Source: Winogradskya humida
Lineage (GTDB): Bacteria; Actinomycetota; Actinomycetes; Mycobacteriales; Micromonosporaceae
Length of the DNA stretch: 64,000 bases
Assembly: GCF_016862215.1 (NCBI RefSeq)
Contig: NZ_BOMN01000054.1
Location: 41,050 to 105,049 of the forward strand
Direction of reading: 5' to 3'
This document shows, in pieces, positions 16,896 to 25,251 of the stretch; positions within the stretch are counted from its first letter, which is position 1, and each line of letters begins with the position of its first letter. The translations under genes were made by a program, and so were the position numbers. Under the pieces are notes generated by a model. It saw only the letters and a list, made by a program, of their open reading frames with translations. It had not been told where the DNA came from and searched no databases.

Positions 16896-18296
16896 GTGAG
16901 CCGGATCGTGATCATCGGCGGTGGGCCGGGCGGGTACGAGGCGGCCCTGGTCGCCGCGCAACTCGACGCGGACGTGACCCTCGTCGAGGCCGACGGAGCC
17001 GGCGGTGCCTGCGTGCTCTTCGACTGCGTGCCCTCGAAGACGTTCATCGCCAGCTCGGAGGTGGTCACCGGCTACCGGCACAACGAGCGCTTCGGCATCC
17101 GCTCCGCCGGGCTCGACGGCGTCTCGATCGACGCCAAGGCGGTCAACGAGCGGGTGAAGAGCCTCGCGCTCGCGCAGTCCGCCGACATCCAGGCCAAGCT
17201 CGTCAAGTCGGGCGTGGACGTCGTGCACGGGCACGCGCTGCTCGGCGAGGACACCCTCGGCCACACCCACCGCGTGCTGATCACCCCGCACGGCGGCGAG
17301 ATGTACGAGATCGACGCCGACACCGTCCTCCTGGCCACCGGGGCCACCCCGCGCGTGCTCCAGACCGCCGTCCCCGACGGCGAGCGCATCCTCGACTGGC
17401 GCCAGGTCTACGACCTCACCGAGCTGCCCGAACACCTCATCGTCATCGGCTCGGGCGTCACCGGCGCCGAGTTCGCCAGCGCCTACCTCGCGATGGGCGT
17501 CGCCGTGACCCTGGTCTCGAGCCGCGAGCGCGTCATGCCGCACGAGGACGCCGACGCCGCCATGGCCATCGAGCGCGTCTTCCGCGAGCGTGGCATGACG
17601 ATCCTCAACCAGTCCCGCGCCGAGTCCGTCGTCAACACGGGTTCCGAGGTCGTGGTGACCCTCGCGGACGGCCGGGTCGTCACCGGCTCCCACGCCCTGA
17701 TGGCTGTCGGTGCGGTCCCCAACACCGCGGGCCTGGGCCTGCGCGAGTACGGCGTCGATGTCGCCCAGGGCGGCTACATCACGGTCGACCGGGTCTCACG
17801 CACCAATGTCCCGGGCGTCTACGCGGCCGGCGACTGCACCGGCGTGCTGCCCCTGGCCAGCGTCGCCGCCATGCAGGGCCGCATCGCCGTCTGGCACGCC
17901 ATGGGCGAGGCCGTCGCCCCGCTGCGCCTGCGCACGGTGTCCGCCAACGTCTTCACCGACCCGGAGCTCGCCACGGTCGGCGTCTCGCAGAACGACGTCG
18001 ACCAGGGCAAGATCCCCGCCCGGCAGGTGATGCTCCCGCTGACCGGCAACGCCCGCGCCAAGATGTCCGGCCTGCGCGACGGCTTCGTCAAGCTCTTCTG
18101 CCGCCCCGCCACCGGCCAGATCGTCGGCGGCGTCGTCGTCGCTCCCAAGGCCAGCGAGCTGATCCTGCCGATCACGATGGCCATCGAGAACAACCTCACG
18201 GTGGACCAGCTCGCCCACACCATCACGATCTACCCGTCGCTCTCAGGCTCGATCGCCGAAGCAGCCCGCCAGCTCATGCAGCACGAAGTTCAGTAA
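16896..18296 (+). CDS. lpdA: NAD(P)H-quinone dehydrogenase of the LpdA (Rv3303c-like) group
   Basis: A 466-residue two-dinucleotide-binding flavoprotein: FAD motif IVIIGGGPGGYEAALVAA, NAD(P) motif IVIGSGVTGAEFAS, second FAD motif VPGVYAAGDCTG, and a C-terminal interface domain. The DCVPSKTFIASSE and IYPSLSGSIAEAARQL stretches identify the mycobacterial LpdA-type quinone reductase rather than the pyruvate-dehydrogenase enzyme. The His-Glu base dyad of true lipoamide dehydrogenases is absent (YPSLSGS), yet the redox pair Cys-x4-Cys (GGACVLFDC) is intact. Probable role: NAD(P)H-dependent quinone reduction and oxidative-stress defence. GTG 16896 follows GGAGG at 16882-16886. Confidence 0.88.
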   Translation: MSRIVIIGGGPGGYEAALVAAQLDADVTLVEADGAGGACVLFDCVPSKTFIASSEVVTGYRHNERFGIRSAGLDGVSIDAKAVNERVKSLALAQSADIQAKLVKSGVDVVHGHALLGEDTLGHTHRVLITPHGGEMYEIDADTVLLATGATPRVLQTAVPDGERILDWRQVYDLTELPEHLIVIGSGVTGAEFASAYLAMGVAVTLVSSRERVMPHEDADAAMAIERVFRERGMTILNQSRAESVVNTGSEVVVTLADGRVVTGSHALMAVGAVPNTAGLGLREYGVDVAQGGYITVDRVSRTNVPGVYAAGDCTGVLPLASVAAMQGRIAVWHAMGEAVAPLRLRTVSANVFTDPELATVGVSQNDVDQGKIPARQVMLPLTGNARAKMSGLRDGFVKLFCRPATGQIVGGVVVAPKASELILPITMAIENNLTVDQLAHTITIYPSLSGSIAEAARQLMQHEVQ

Positions 18297-19048
18297 GCGG
18301 CCCGGCGGGCGGGCTCCTCCGGTGTGGAGGGGGAGCCCGCGGGGGCGTTGGGCACGACCTCGTCCTCGGCTGCGGCATCGTCGGCGTCCGGGGCGATCTC
18401 TTCCTCGGCGTTCTTGCGCCCGCCGAAGAGGGCGAGGATCCATCCGGCCGTGCCGAAGATGACCGCGGCGGTGGCGGCGATGGCGAACAGCCGCCAGGCG
18501 GACTGAGTGATGGCGGTGCCGCCGACGTGGCCGACCAGCCCGCCGTACATGGCCCAGGCGAGCGCCGCGCTGCCGTCGTAGAGCACGAAGAGTTTGACCG
18601 GGTATCCGGTGCGCCCGGCGTGATAGCCGGCGGCCATCCGGCCGCCCGGGACGAAGCGGCAGAGCAGCAGCACCAGCGGGCCGGGTTTGCGCAGGCCGCG
18701 GGTGAAGCGCTCGGCGGCGCGCTTGGTCTTGGACTGCTGCTTGGGCCTGGCCTCGTCGGCGGACTTGTGCATGAAGCGCCGGCGCAGCGCGGTCAGCCGC
18801 CCGCTCACCCAGTGGCCCCCGGCGGAGCGCCCGAGCACGAACGCGATGGAGTCGCCGGTGAACATGCCCAACGCGCCGATGAGGATGACCAGCGGCAGGC
18901 TCAGGTTGCCGTAGACGGTGAGCGCGCCAGAGGTGATCATGATGGCCTGGATCGGCACGACCGGTACCAGCGCGTCGACGGCCAGGAACCCGTAGATGGC
19001 AAGGTAGGCCCACGCCGGTGTTGACAGGACGGTCAACAGTTCGGTCAT
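18290..19048 (-). CDS. DedA family integral membrane protein
   Basis: 252 residues with the DedA/SNARE-associated core: LVPVVPIQAIMITSGAL, the amphipathic re-entrant-like GALGMFTGDSIAFVLGR, and CRFVPGGRMAAGYHAGRTG, the conserved R-x3-G-x-R motif. Two C-terminal membrane helices and an acidic tail (EEEIAPDADDAAAEDE) follow. DedA proteins are proton-coupled flippases or scramblases for undecaprenyl phosphate and phospholipids. ATG 19048 was chosen because residues before it are not family-like. It is convergent with lpdA (7-base overlap) and divergent from the ATP-grasp operon. Confidence 0.87.
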   Translation of the reverse strand: MTELLTVLSTPAWAYLAIYGFLAVDALVPVVPIQAIMITSGALTVYGNLSLPLVILIGALGMFTGDSIAFVLGRSAGGHWVSGRLTALRRRFMHKSADEARPKQQSKTKRAAERFTRGLRKPGPLVLLLCRFVPGGRMAAGYHAGRTGYPVKLFVLYDGSAALAWAMYGGLVGHVGGTAITQSAWRLFAIAATAAVIFGTAGWILALFGGRKNAEEEIAPDADDAAAEDEVVPNAPAGSPSTPEEPARRAAY

Positions 19049-19380
19049 GAGCTCGGCCACCTCGGGATTGTCTGTCAGCGCAGCTGTGAAAGCGCTGAGT
19101 TCAGCATGCGCCCTGGTGGGGTTCCGCTGACGGTGATGCCCGACACGGTACGGGCTGGACGGCGATCCCGCTGCCGAAGACGCGCGTCCGGTATCTGTCC
19201 TTCCGGCCGTTCCGGGCCCCGATGGTGAGCTACTCGTCCGGTCGTCACACGCGTACCTTGATAGCAGTCCCGAAACACCGGGTCCCCCGTTCCTGGTGTG
19301 CCGGGTCAGCGGCGCCCGTCCGGTTCGCCGGATGTGCTGCGCCCGGGCCGTCGGTAGGTCCCGTACCGGCGGCCCGCCCA

Positions 19381-19447
19381 TAGGTTCTGTTTCGTAGGTG
19401 AGGCCGGGCTGCGGCGGGCCCAGATTCCGCCTACGAAACAGAACCTA
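19381..19447. repeat. 67-bp inverted-repeat element flanked by TA
   Basis: Perfect 18-base arms TAGGTTCTGTTTCGTAGG (19381-19398) and its complement (19430-19447) with a 31-base GC-rich middle. The terminal TA on each side equals the target duplication used by IS630/Tc1-type elements, so this may be a minimal non-autonomous element; a regulatory hairpin is the alternative. There is no T tract, so it is not a normal terminator. Apart from this, the 467-base gap 19049-19515 shows no gene and presumably contains two divergent promoters that I cannot place. Confidence 0.8.
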
Positions 19448-19515
19448 GACCAGCCGTAGTTCCTGCCTGTGACTCTTGTTACCCGTGCGCAATGACCCGC
19501 CCTTAGGGTCAGGCC

Positions 19516-21090
19516 ATGGCGGATCTTTTTGAGGAATACCGCCTCGGCCCCGGCTGGGACGAGATGTTCGCGGAGCCCGGCATGCCCCGGGAGACCTACG
19601 AGGCGCTGCATGCCACGCTGCAGCCGCTTTCCAGCGGTGAGCTGGGCGTACGGGCCGAGGTGCTGGCCCGTGCCTTCCTCGACCAGGGCATCACGTTCGC
19701 CCTCAAGGGGGTGGAGCGCCCGTTCCCGCTCGACATCGTGCCCCGGATCATCGCCGCGGCGGAGTGGCGCTCGGTCGAGCTCGGTGTCGCGCAGCGGATC
19801 CGGGCGCTCGAGGCGTTCCTGGCCGATGTGTACGGCCCCGGGCAGGTGCTCGCCGACGGCGTGGTGCCACGGCGGATCATCGCCACCAGCGCGCACTTCC
19901 TGAGGGCGGCGGCGGGCATCAACCCGCCCAACGGCGTGCGCATCCATGTGGCCGGCGTCGACCTGATCCGCGACGAGCAGGGCACCTTCCGGGTGCTCGA
20001 GGACAACGTACGGATCCCGTCCGGGGTCAGCTACGTGATGGAGAACCGCCGGGCCATGGCCCAGGTGCTGCCCGAGGTGTTCGCGGCGACCCGGATCCTG
20101 CCCGTCGAGTCGTACCCGGGGATGTTGTTGCGGGCCCTGCGCGCCGCCGCCCCCGTGGGTGTCAGTGATCCGACCGTGGTGGTGCTCAGCCCCGGCGTCT
20201 TCAACTCGGCGTATTTCGAGCACGCGCTGCTCGCCCGGGAGATGGGCGTCGAGCTGGTCGAGGGCCGGGACCTGGTCTGCGTCGGCAACGACGTGGCCAT
20301 GCGCACCACCGCCGGCGAGCAGCGGGTGGACGTCATCTACCGGCGCATCGACGACGACTTCCTCGACCCCGTGCACTTCCGCGCCGACTCGGTCATCGGG
20401 GTCGCCGGGCTGCTGAACGCCGCACGGGCCGGGCGGGTCACCATCGCCAACGCCGTCGGTAACGGTGTGGCGGACGACAAGCTGCTCTACACGTACGTTC
20501 CGGATCTGATCCGTTATTACCTCAACGAGGAGCCGCTGCTCCCGAACGTCGACACGTACCGGCTGGACGAGCCCGGGGTGCTCGAGCACGTGCTGCCCCG
20601 GCTCGACGAGCTGGTGATCAAGCCGGTCGACGGGGCCGGCGGCGCGGGCATCGTCATCGGTTCCCAGGCCACCGACGAAGAGCTCGCCGTGGTCAAGGAG
20701 ACGATCGTCGCCGACCCGCGGGGCTGGATCGCCCAGCGGGAGGTGAAGCTCTCGATGGTGCCGACGCTGATCGGCAACCGGCTGCGCGGGCGGCACGTCG
20801 ACCTGCGTCCGTTCGCGGTCAACGACGGCGAGAAGATCTGGGTGCTGCCGGGCGGGCTGACCCGGGTGGCGCTGCCCGAGGGCGCCCTCGTGGTCAACTC
20901 CAGCCAGGGCGGCGGCTCGAAGGACACCTGGGTGCTCGCCGATCCCGACGACACCACGCCGTTCGAGGTGCCGCACCTGCCCGCCGACGCGGCCCCGCTG
21001 CCCCCGGCGGCCAGCCCGGTCCCCGGCCCGGCCGCGGGTGTCGGCGAGTCCCAGCAACAGCAGCAGCAACAGGAAGGCCCGCGATGCTGA
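19516..21090 (+). CDS. Circularly permuted type 2 ATP-grasp protein
   Basis: 524 residues of the DUF404/DUF407 type: FEEYRLGPGWDEMF start, FPLDIVPRIIAAAEW, RVLEDNVRIPSGVSYVMENR, VIYRRIDDDFLDP, LVIKPVDGAGGAGIVIG (phosphate loop) and REVKLSMVPTL. Family knowledge: these are peptide or amide ligases that form a carboxylate-amine bond, proposed to act with alpha-E and transglutaminase-like partners. The tail after about residue 490 is Pro/Ala-rich and ends in a Gln run (CAGCAACAG repeats). The next gene begins inside its last codons (7-base overlap). The real substrate is unknown. Confidence 0.93.
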   Translation: MADLFEEYRLGPGWDEMFAEPGMPRETYEALHATLQPLSSGELGVRAEVLARAFLDQGITFALKGVERPFPLDIVPRIIAAAEWRSVELGVAQRIRALEAFLADVYGPGQVLADGVVPRRIIATSAHFLRAAAGINPPNGVRIHVAGVDLIRDEQGTFRVLEDNVRIPSGVSYVMENRRAMAQVLPEVFAATRILPVESYPGMLLRALRAAAPVGVSDPTVVVLSPGVFNSAYFEHALLAREMGVELVEGRDLVCVGNDVAMRTTAGEQRVDVIYRRIDDDFLDPVHFRADSVIGVAGLLNAARAGRVTIANAVGNGVADDKLLYTYVPDLIRYYLNEEPLLPNVDTYRLDEPGVLEHVLPRLDELVIKPVDGAGGAGIVIGSQATDEELAVVKETIVADPRGWIAQREVKLSMVPTLIGNRLRGRHVDLRPFAVNDGEKIWVLPGGLTRVALPEGALVVNSSQGGGSKDTWVLADPDDTTPFEVPHLPADAAPLPPAASPVPGPAAGVGESQQQQQQQEGPRC

Positions 21091-22022
21091 GCCGGATCGC
21101 CGAGTCGCTCTACTGGATCGGGCGGTACGTCGAGCGCGCCGAGGACACCGCACGCATCCTCGACGTGCACCTGCAGCGCATCCTCGCCGACCCGTGGACC
21201 GACGAGGACCAGGCCTGCCGGTCGCTGCTCGGCGTGATGGGCATGCCGATGGAGGACGAGCAGTTCACCTCGGCCCAGGTGATCGGCCTGCTCGGGCTGG
21301 ACGAGCGCAGCCCCAGCTCGGTGGTCGGGGCGCTGGCCGCCGCCCGGGAGAACGCCCGCGGTGCCCGCGAGACGGTGTCGTCGGAGATGTGGGAGTGCCT
21401 CAACTCGACCTGGCACGGGCTGCCCAGCGCCCGGCGCCGGGTGGAGCAGCAGGGGGTGCACGCGTTCTTCCGCTGGGTGCGGGAGCGCTGCGCGGTGATG
21501 GCGGGCCTGACCGACGCCACGATGAGCCGGGACGAGGGCTGGCTGTTCCTGGTGCTCGGGCGCAGCATCGAGCGGGTCGACATGACCGGGCGGCTGCTGC
21601 GCACCCACGAGCGGGCCGGCGGGAGCATCCCGTCGTGGCTGACGTTGCTGCGTTCTAGCGGTGCGTGGGAGACGTTCCTGCGTACCTATCGGGGATCGCT
21701 GGACGATCGGCACGCCGCCGAGTTTCTGCTGCTCGACCGGCTCTTTCCACGCTCGGTCTTCGCCGCGCTCTCCACCGCGGAGTCCTGCCTGACCGACCTC
21801 GAGCCCGATCCGGGCCGCGCCGGGGTGGCCACGGACGCGCAGCGCATCGTCGGCCGCGCCCGCACCAACCTGGAATTCCGGGGCGCCGACGAGCTGATCG
21901 ACGACCTCTCGGCCGTACTGTCCAGCCTGGAACACACCTGCTCCCAGGTCAACGACGCCGTTTCCCGCCGGTATTTTCGCCAGACGACGGCAGTGAACTG
22001 GGTCAAGGGGGCCGTCTCGTGA
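21084..22022 (+). CDS. Alpha-E domain protein (DUF403)
   Basis: 312 residues, all-helical. It starts MLSRIAESLYWIGRYVERAEDTARILDVH, the diagnostic DUF403 opening with the ESLYWIGRYVERAE motif, and ends YFRQTTAVNWVKGAVS. Alpha-E proteins are nearly always encoded between the permuted ATP-grasp protein and a transglutaminase-like protein, and are thought to work with them in making or cleaving an unknown peptide-like product. Both gene boundaries overlap (7 bases upstream, GTGA downstream), indicating tight stoichiometry. No catalytic residue is assigned in the family. Confidence 0.92.
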   Translation: MLSRIAESLYWIGRYVERAEDTARILDVHLQRILADPWTDEDQACRSLLGVMGMPMEDEQFTSAQVIGLLGLDERSPSSVVGALAAARENARGARETVSSEMWECLNSTWHGLPSARRRVEQQGVHAFFRWVRERCAVMAGLTDATMSRDEGWLFLVLGRSIERVDMTGRLLRTHERAGGSIPSWLTLLRSSGAWETFLRTYRGSLDDRHAAEFLLLDRLFPRSVFAALSTAESCLTDLEPDPGRAGVATDAQRIVGRARTNLEFRGADELIDDLSAVLSSLEHTCSQVNDAVSRRYFRQTTAVNWVKGAVS

Positions 22023-22882
22023 GTGTTGATAGTTGGCGGTTGAAGGTTCAGCACAAGAGTGGGTTCGATTACGCGGGGCCGGTGTCGTCGTCGTACAACG
22101 AGGCGCGGATGTGGCCGCGGAACGAGACGCATCAGGCGGTGCTGGATGCTCGGGTGGAGGTGTGGCCGCCGGCCCGGACGTATCGGTACGAGGACTACTG
22201 GGGGACCGTGGTCACGGCGTTCGACGTTCATGCGAGGCATGAGGCGCTGACCGTGACGGCTACCTCGACTGTCGAGACGCTGCCGCCCGGGGATCTGATC
22301 GAGCCCGGCGAAGGTGCGTCGTGGGCGGACCTCGCGCGGCCCGAGAGCGTGGATCGGTGGTATGAGCTGCTGCTGAGCTCACCGCGTACCGTGATGAACG
22401 AGGAACTGAGCTCGATCGCCGCGGACATCCGTGCCGCCCACGCCACGCCGCACGCCGCCGCGCTCGCGGTCTGTGAGTTCGTCCGCGGTGAGGTGACCTA
22501 TCAGCCGGGCTCGACCGGGGTGCAGAGCGACGCCGTGCACGCGTGGAAACAGCGCAAGGGCGTCTGCCAGGACATCAGCCATCTGACCGTCGGGCTGCTG
22601 CGCGAGATGGGCCTGCCCGCGCGTTACGTCTCGGGTTACCTGCACCCGTCGTCGGCCGCGGCCATCGGGGACAGCATCGTCGGGCAGAGCCACGCCTGGG
22701 TGCAGTGGTGGGTGGGGCGCTGGACGGCGTTCGACCCGACGAACGGCATCCCGGTGGGGGAGCGTCACGTCGTGGTCGGCCGCGGCCGCGAGTACGGCGA
22801 CGTGCCGCCGTTGAAGGGCGTCTACGCGGGTCCCGGCAGCACCGGGCAGGACGTGGAAGTCACGATCACCCGGCTGCGCTGA
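22019..22882 (+). CDS. Transglutaminase-like cysteine protease
   Basis: 287 residues. The N-terminal bacterial transglutaminase-like region (LKVQHKSGFDYAGPVSSSYNEARMWP) precedes a papain-like core with Cys in KGVCQDISHLTVGLLRE, His in GQSHAWVQWW and Asp in WTAFDPTNG. SGYLHPSS is the usual loop before the His. It may hydrolyse or transfer the peptide bond made by the ATP-grasp partner. GTG 22019 overlaps the alpha-E stop as GTGA and fits the family start; longer upstream readings run into the alpha-E gene out of frame. The TetR gene begins on its stop codon. Confidence 0.92.
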   Translation: MSVDSWRLKVQHKSGFDYAGPVSSSYNEARMWPRNETHQAVLDARVEVWPPARTYRYEDYWGTVVTAFDVHARHEALTVTATSTVETLPPGDLIEPGEGASWADLARPESVDRWYELLLSSPRTVMNEELSSIAADIRAAHATPHAAALAVCEFVRGEVTYQPGSTGVQSDAVHAWKQRKGVCQDISHLTVGLLREMGLPARYVSGYLHPSSAAAIGDSIVGQSHAWVQWWVGRWTAFDPTNGIPVGERHVVVGRGREYGDVPPLKGVYAGPGSTGQDVEVTITRLR

Positions 22883-23388
22883 TGGCGTACCACCACGGCG
22901 ATCTGCGCCGGGCGTTGCTCACCGCGGCGGCCGAGGCGATCGTCGAGTCCGGGCCGGCCGCGCTGAGCCTGCGGGACCTGGCCCGGCGCGCGGGGGTTTC
23001 GCACGCCGCGCCGACGCATCACTTCGGTGACAAGAAAGGCCTGCTCACCGTCCTGGCGACCGAGGGCTTCGAGGAGTTGTCGGCCGCGCTCAACGCGTCC
23101 TGGGAACGCGACGGCAGCCTGCTGGAGCTGGGCGTCTGCTATGTCCACTTCGCGGTCACCCACCGGGCGCACTTCGAGGTGATGTTCCGCCCCGACCTGT
23201 TCCACGACGACGATGCGGGCCTGGTCGCTGCGCGCGGCGAGGCGCGGGGTGCGCTCAAGGAAGGCGGCCTGAGTGGGTGGTCCATCGCGCACGGCTTCGC
23301 CACGCTCTGGAACAGTGGCGCTCTCTCCCACCTCACGGGTACGCCCGAAGCGGCCGCCCGTGAGGTGCTCTGTCAACTGTCGCCCTGA
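22882..23388 (+). CDS. TetR/AcrR family transcriptional regulator
   Basis: A 168-residue regulator. The N-terminal DNA-binding domain is AYHHGDLRRALLTAAAEAIVESG ... LSLRDLARRAGVSHAAPTHHFGDKKGLL, a standard TetR helix-turn-helix at about residues 25-50. The short ligand domain has FEVMFRPDLFHDDDAG, the pattern of TetR proteins with the WHG C-terminal domain. It is the fourth gene of the ATP-grasp operon (ATG overlaps the previous TGA), so it may control that operon. Its last codons (CQLSP) fall inside the first copy of a 34-bp tandem repeat. Confidence 0.88.
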   Translation: MAYHHGDLRRALLTAAAEAIVESGPAALSLRDLARRAGVSHAAPTHHFGDKKGLLTVLATEGFEELSAALNASWERDGSLLELGVCYVHFAVTHRAHFEVMFRPDLFHDDDAGLVAARGEARGALKEGGLSGWSIAHGFATLWNSGALSHLTGTPEAAAREVLCQLSP

Positions 23389-23457
23389 TGTCAGTCCCGA
23401 GCTCTGTCAACTGTCGCCCTGATTTCAGTGCCGCGCTCTGTCAACTGTCGCCCTGAT
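23367..23457. repeat. 34-bp tandem repeat joining two convergent gene ends
   Basis: Three copies of the 23-base core starting GCTCTGTCAACTGTCGCC at 23367, 23401 and 23435, spaced by similar 11-base linkers. Copy 1 encodes the TetR C-terminus and stop. Copy 3, read on the other strand, encodes the last residues and stop of the biotin carboxylase gene. Confidence 0.97.
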
Positions 23458-25183
23458 CGATGGTGCACACGGTCGCCCCGGCGGTGACCGTTGCGCCGAC
23501 CTCCACGGACAGTCCGTTGACGGTGCCCGCGCGGTGCGCCTGAAGGGGCTGCTCCATCTTCATGGCCTCGACCACGACGATGACGTCACCCTCGGCCACG
23601 GTGTCGCCGTTGGCCGCTGCGACCTTGACGATCGTGCCCTGCATCGGAGCGGTCAGCGCTGCCGCACCTCCTGGGGCCTTGGTCTGGGCGGCGGCTCGTG
23701 CGCGGCGGGGAGCGGGGGCTGCTTTGGGCGTACCCCTCATGGGTAGCCGCACCTCCAGGCGCTTGCCACCCACCTCGACCACAATGGTTTCCCGGGCTTC
23801 CGGCTCGGCCGGGGCAGACGTGCCGGTGAAAGCCGGGACCCCGCCCGCCCACTCCGTCTCGATCCATCGGGTGTGGACGGTGAACGGCTCGGCCGTGAAC
23901 GCGGCATCGCGCACGACCAGCCGGTGGAACGGCAGCACCGTGGCGATGCCCTCGATCACCGTCTCGTCGAGCACCCGCCGGGCCCGTTCGAGCGCCTCCT
24001 GCCGGGTGGCACCGGTGACGATGATCTTCGCGAGCATGGAGTCGAAGTTGCCACCGATCACGCTGCCCTCCCCGACCCCCGCGTCCACCCGGACGCCCGG
24101 CCCGTGCGGCCAGGTCAGCGTGGTCACCGTGCCCGGCGCGGGCAGGAAGTTGCGGCCGGCGTCCTCGCCGTTGATGCGGAACTCGATGGCGTGCCCGCGC
24201 GGCGCCGGGTCCTCGGTCAGCCTGAGCACCTCGCCGTCCGCGATCCGGAACTGCTCGCGCACCAGGTCGAGCCCGGTGGTCTCCTCGCTGACCGGGTGCT
24301 CGACCTGCAGCCGCGTGTTGACCTCCAGGAACGAGATCGTGCCGTCCTGCCCGACGAGATACTCGACCGTCCCGGCGCCGTAGTAGCCCGCCTCGCGGCA
24401 GATGGCCTTCGCGCTCCGGTGGATCTCGGCGCGCTGCGCGTCGGTGAGGAAGGGCGCGGGCGCCTCCTCGACGAGTTTCTGGTGCCGGCGCTGCAGGGAG
24501 CAGTCGCGGGTGCCGACCACGATGACGTTGCCGTGCGTGTCGGCCAGGACCTGCGCCTCCACGTGCCGCGGCCGGTCCAGGTAACGCTCCACGAAGCATT
24601 CGCCGCGCCCGAATGCCGCGACCGCCTCCCGGGTGGCCGACTCGAACAGCGCCGGGATCTCCTCGAACTCGCGCGCCACCTTCAGCCCGCGACCGCCCCC
24701 ACCGAACGCCGCCTTGATCGCGACAGGCAGGCCGTGCTCCCGGGCGAACGCGATGATCTCCTCCGCGTCGCCCACCGGCTCGGCCGTGCCGGGCACGAGC
24801 GGTGCGCCGGCCCGCTGCGCGATGTGCCGCGCGGTGACCTTGTCACCCAGGTCACGGATCGCCGTCGGTGAAGGACCGATCCAGATCAGGCCCGCATTGA
24901 GTACGGCCTGAGCGAACTCGGCGTTCTCGCTGAGGAACCCGTAACCGGGGTGGACCGCATCGGCCCCGCTCCGAGCGGCGACGTCGAGCAATTTGTCGAT
25001 CCGCAGATAGGTGTCGGCGGCGGTCTCCCCGTCGAGCGCATACGCCTCGTCGGCGAGGCGGGCGTGCGGGGCGTCCCGGTCGCTGTCGGCGTAGACGGCG
25101 ACGCTGGCCAGGCCGGCATCGGCACACGCCCGGAGGACACGGACGGCGATCTCGCCGCGGTTGGCGATCAATACCTTGAGCAC
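23441..25183 (-). CDS. accA: Acyl-CoA carboxylase alpha subunit (biotin carboxylase + BCCP)
   Basis: 580 residues. The biotin carboxylase part starts VLKVLIANRGEIAVRVLRA. It has the ATP-grasp loop AAFGGGGRGLKVAREF, catalytic EVNTRLQVEHPVSEETTGLDLV and FRINGEDA. After an Ala/Pro-rich linker comes the biotinyl domain with VVVEAMKMEQPL, whose Lys carries biotin. This two-domain form is the AccA3-type actinobacterial subunit that charges acetyl- and propionyl-CoA carboxylases. GTG 25183 is used since upstream residues are not conserved. Partners in the window are the beta subunit at 36528, the epsilon-like peptide at 31759 and BirA at 42100. Its last codons lie in the 34-bp repeat. Confidence 0.93.
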   Translation of the reverse strand: MLKVLIANRGEIAVRVLRACADAGLASVAVYADSDRDAPHARLADEAYALDGETAADTYLRIDKLLDVAARSGADAVHPGYGFLSENAEFAQAVLNAGLIWIGPSPTAIRDLGDKVTARHIAQRAGAPLVPGTAEPVGDAEEIIAFAREHGLPVAIKAAFGGGGRGLKVAREFEEIPALFESATREAVAAFGRGECFVERYLDRPRHVEAQVLADTHGNVIVVGTRDCSLQRRHQKLVEEAPAPFLTDAQRAEIHRSAKAICREAGYYGAGTVEYLVGQDGTISFLEVNTRLQVEHPVSEETTGLDLVREQFRIADGEVLRLTEDPAPRGHAIEFRINGEDAGRNFLPAPGTVTTLTWPHGPGVRVDAGVGEGSVIGGNFDSMLAKIIVTGATRQEALERARRVLDETVIEGIATVLPFHRLVVRDAAFTAEPFTVHTRWIETEWAGGVPAFTGTSAPAEPEARETIVVEVGGKRLEVRLPMRGTPKAAPAPRRARAAAQTKAPGGAAALTAPMQGTIVKVAAANGDTVAEGDVIVVVEAMKMEQPLQAHRAGTVNGLSVEVGATVTAGATVCTIDQGDS

Positions 25184-25221
25184 GGACCTGAGCCTATCCT
25201 CAGCCGCCCCGCTTCGCGTGG

Positions 25222-25232
25222 TAGTCAAACTT
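25222..25232. promoter_or_regulatory. Probable PadR operator half-site, divergent promoter
   Basis: TAGTCAAACTT lies 20 bases before the padR start, in the 68-base gap facing the biotin carboxylase gene. It matches one arm of the palindrome found upstream of the ABC operon at 25798-25817, and both are followed by a similar TACGCTG stretch. Autoregulation is inferred. Confidence 0.5.
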
Positions 25233-25251
25233 GCCTATTACGCTGACCCGT

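Noticed and set aside
16314..17693. 459-codon minus-strand reading covering the cyclotransferase and part of lpdA
   Set aside because: Only the last 157 codons resemble a family; the rest is opposite the flavoprotein and so is shadow.
19306..21153. 615-codon minus-strand open frame opposite the ATP-grasp gene
   Set aside because: Shadow of a clear gene, composition dominated by Arg/Gly/His, and it would run through the TA-flanked inverted repeat.
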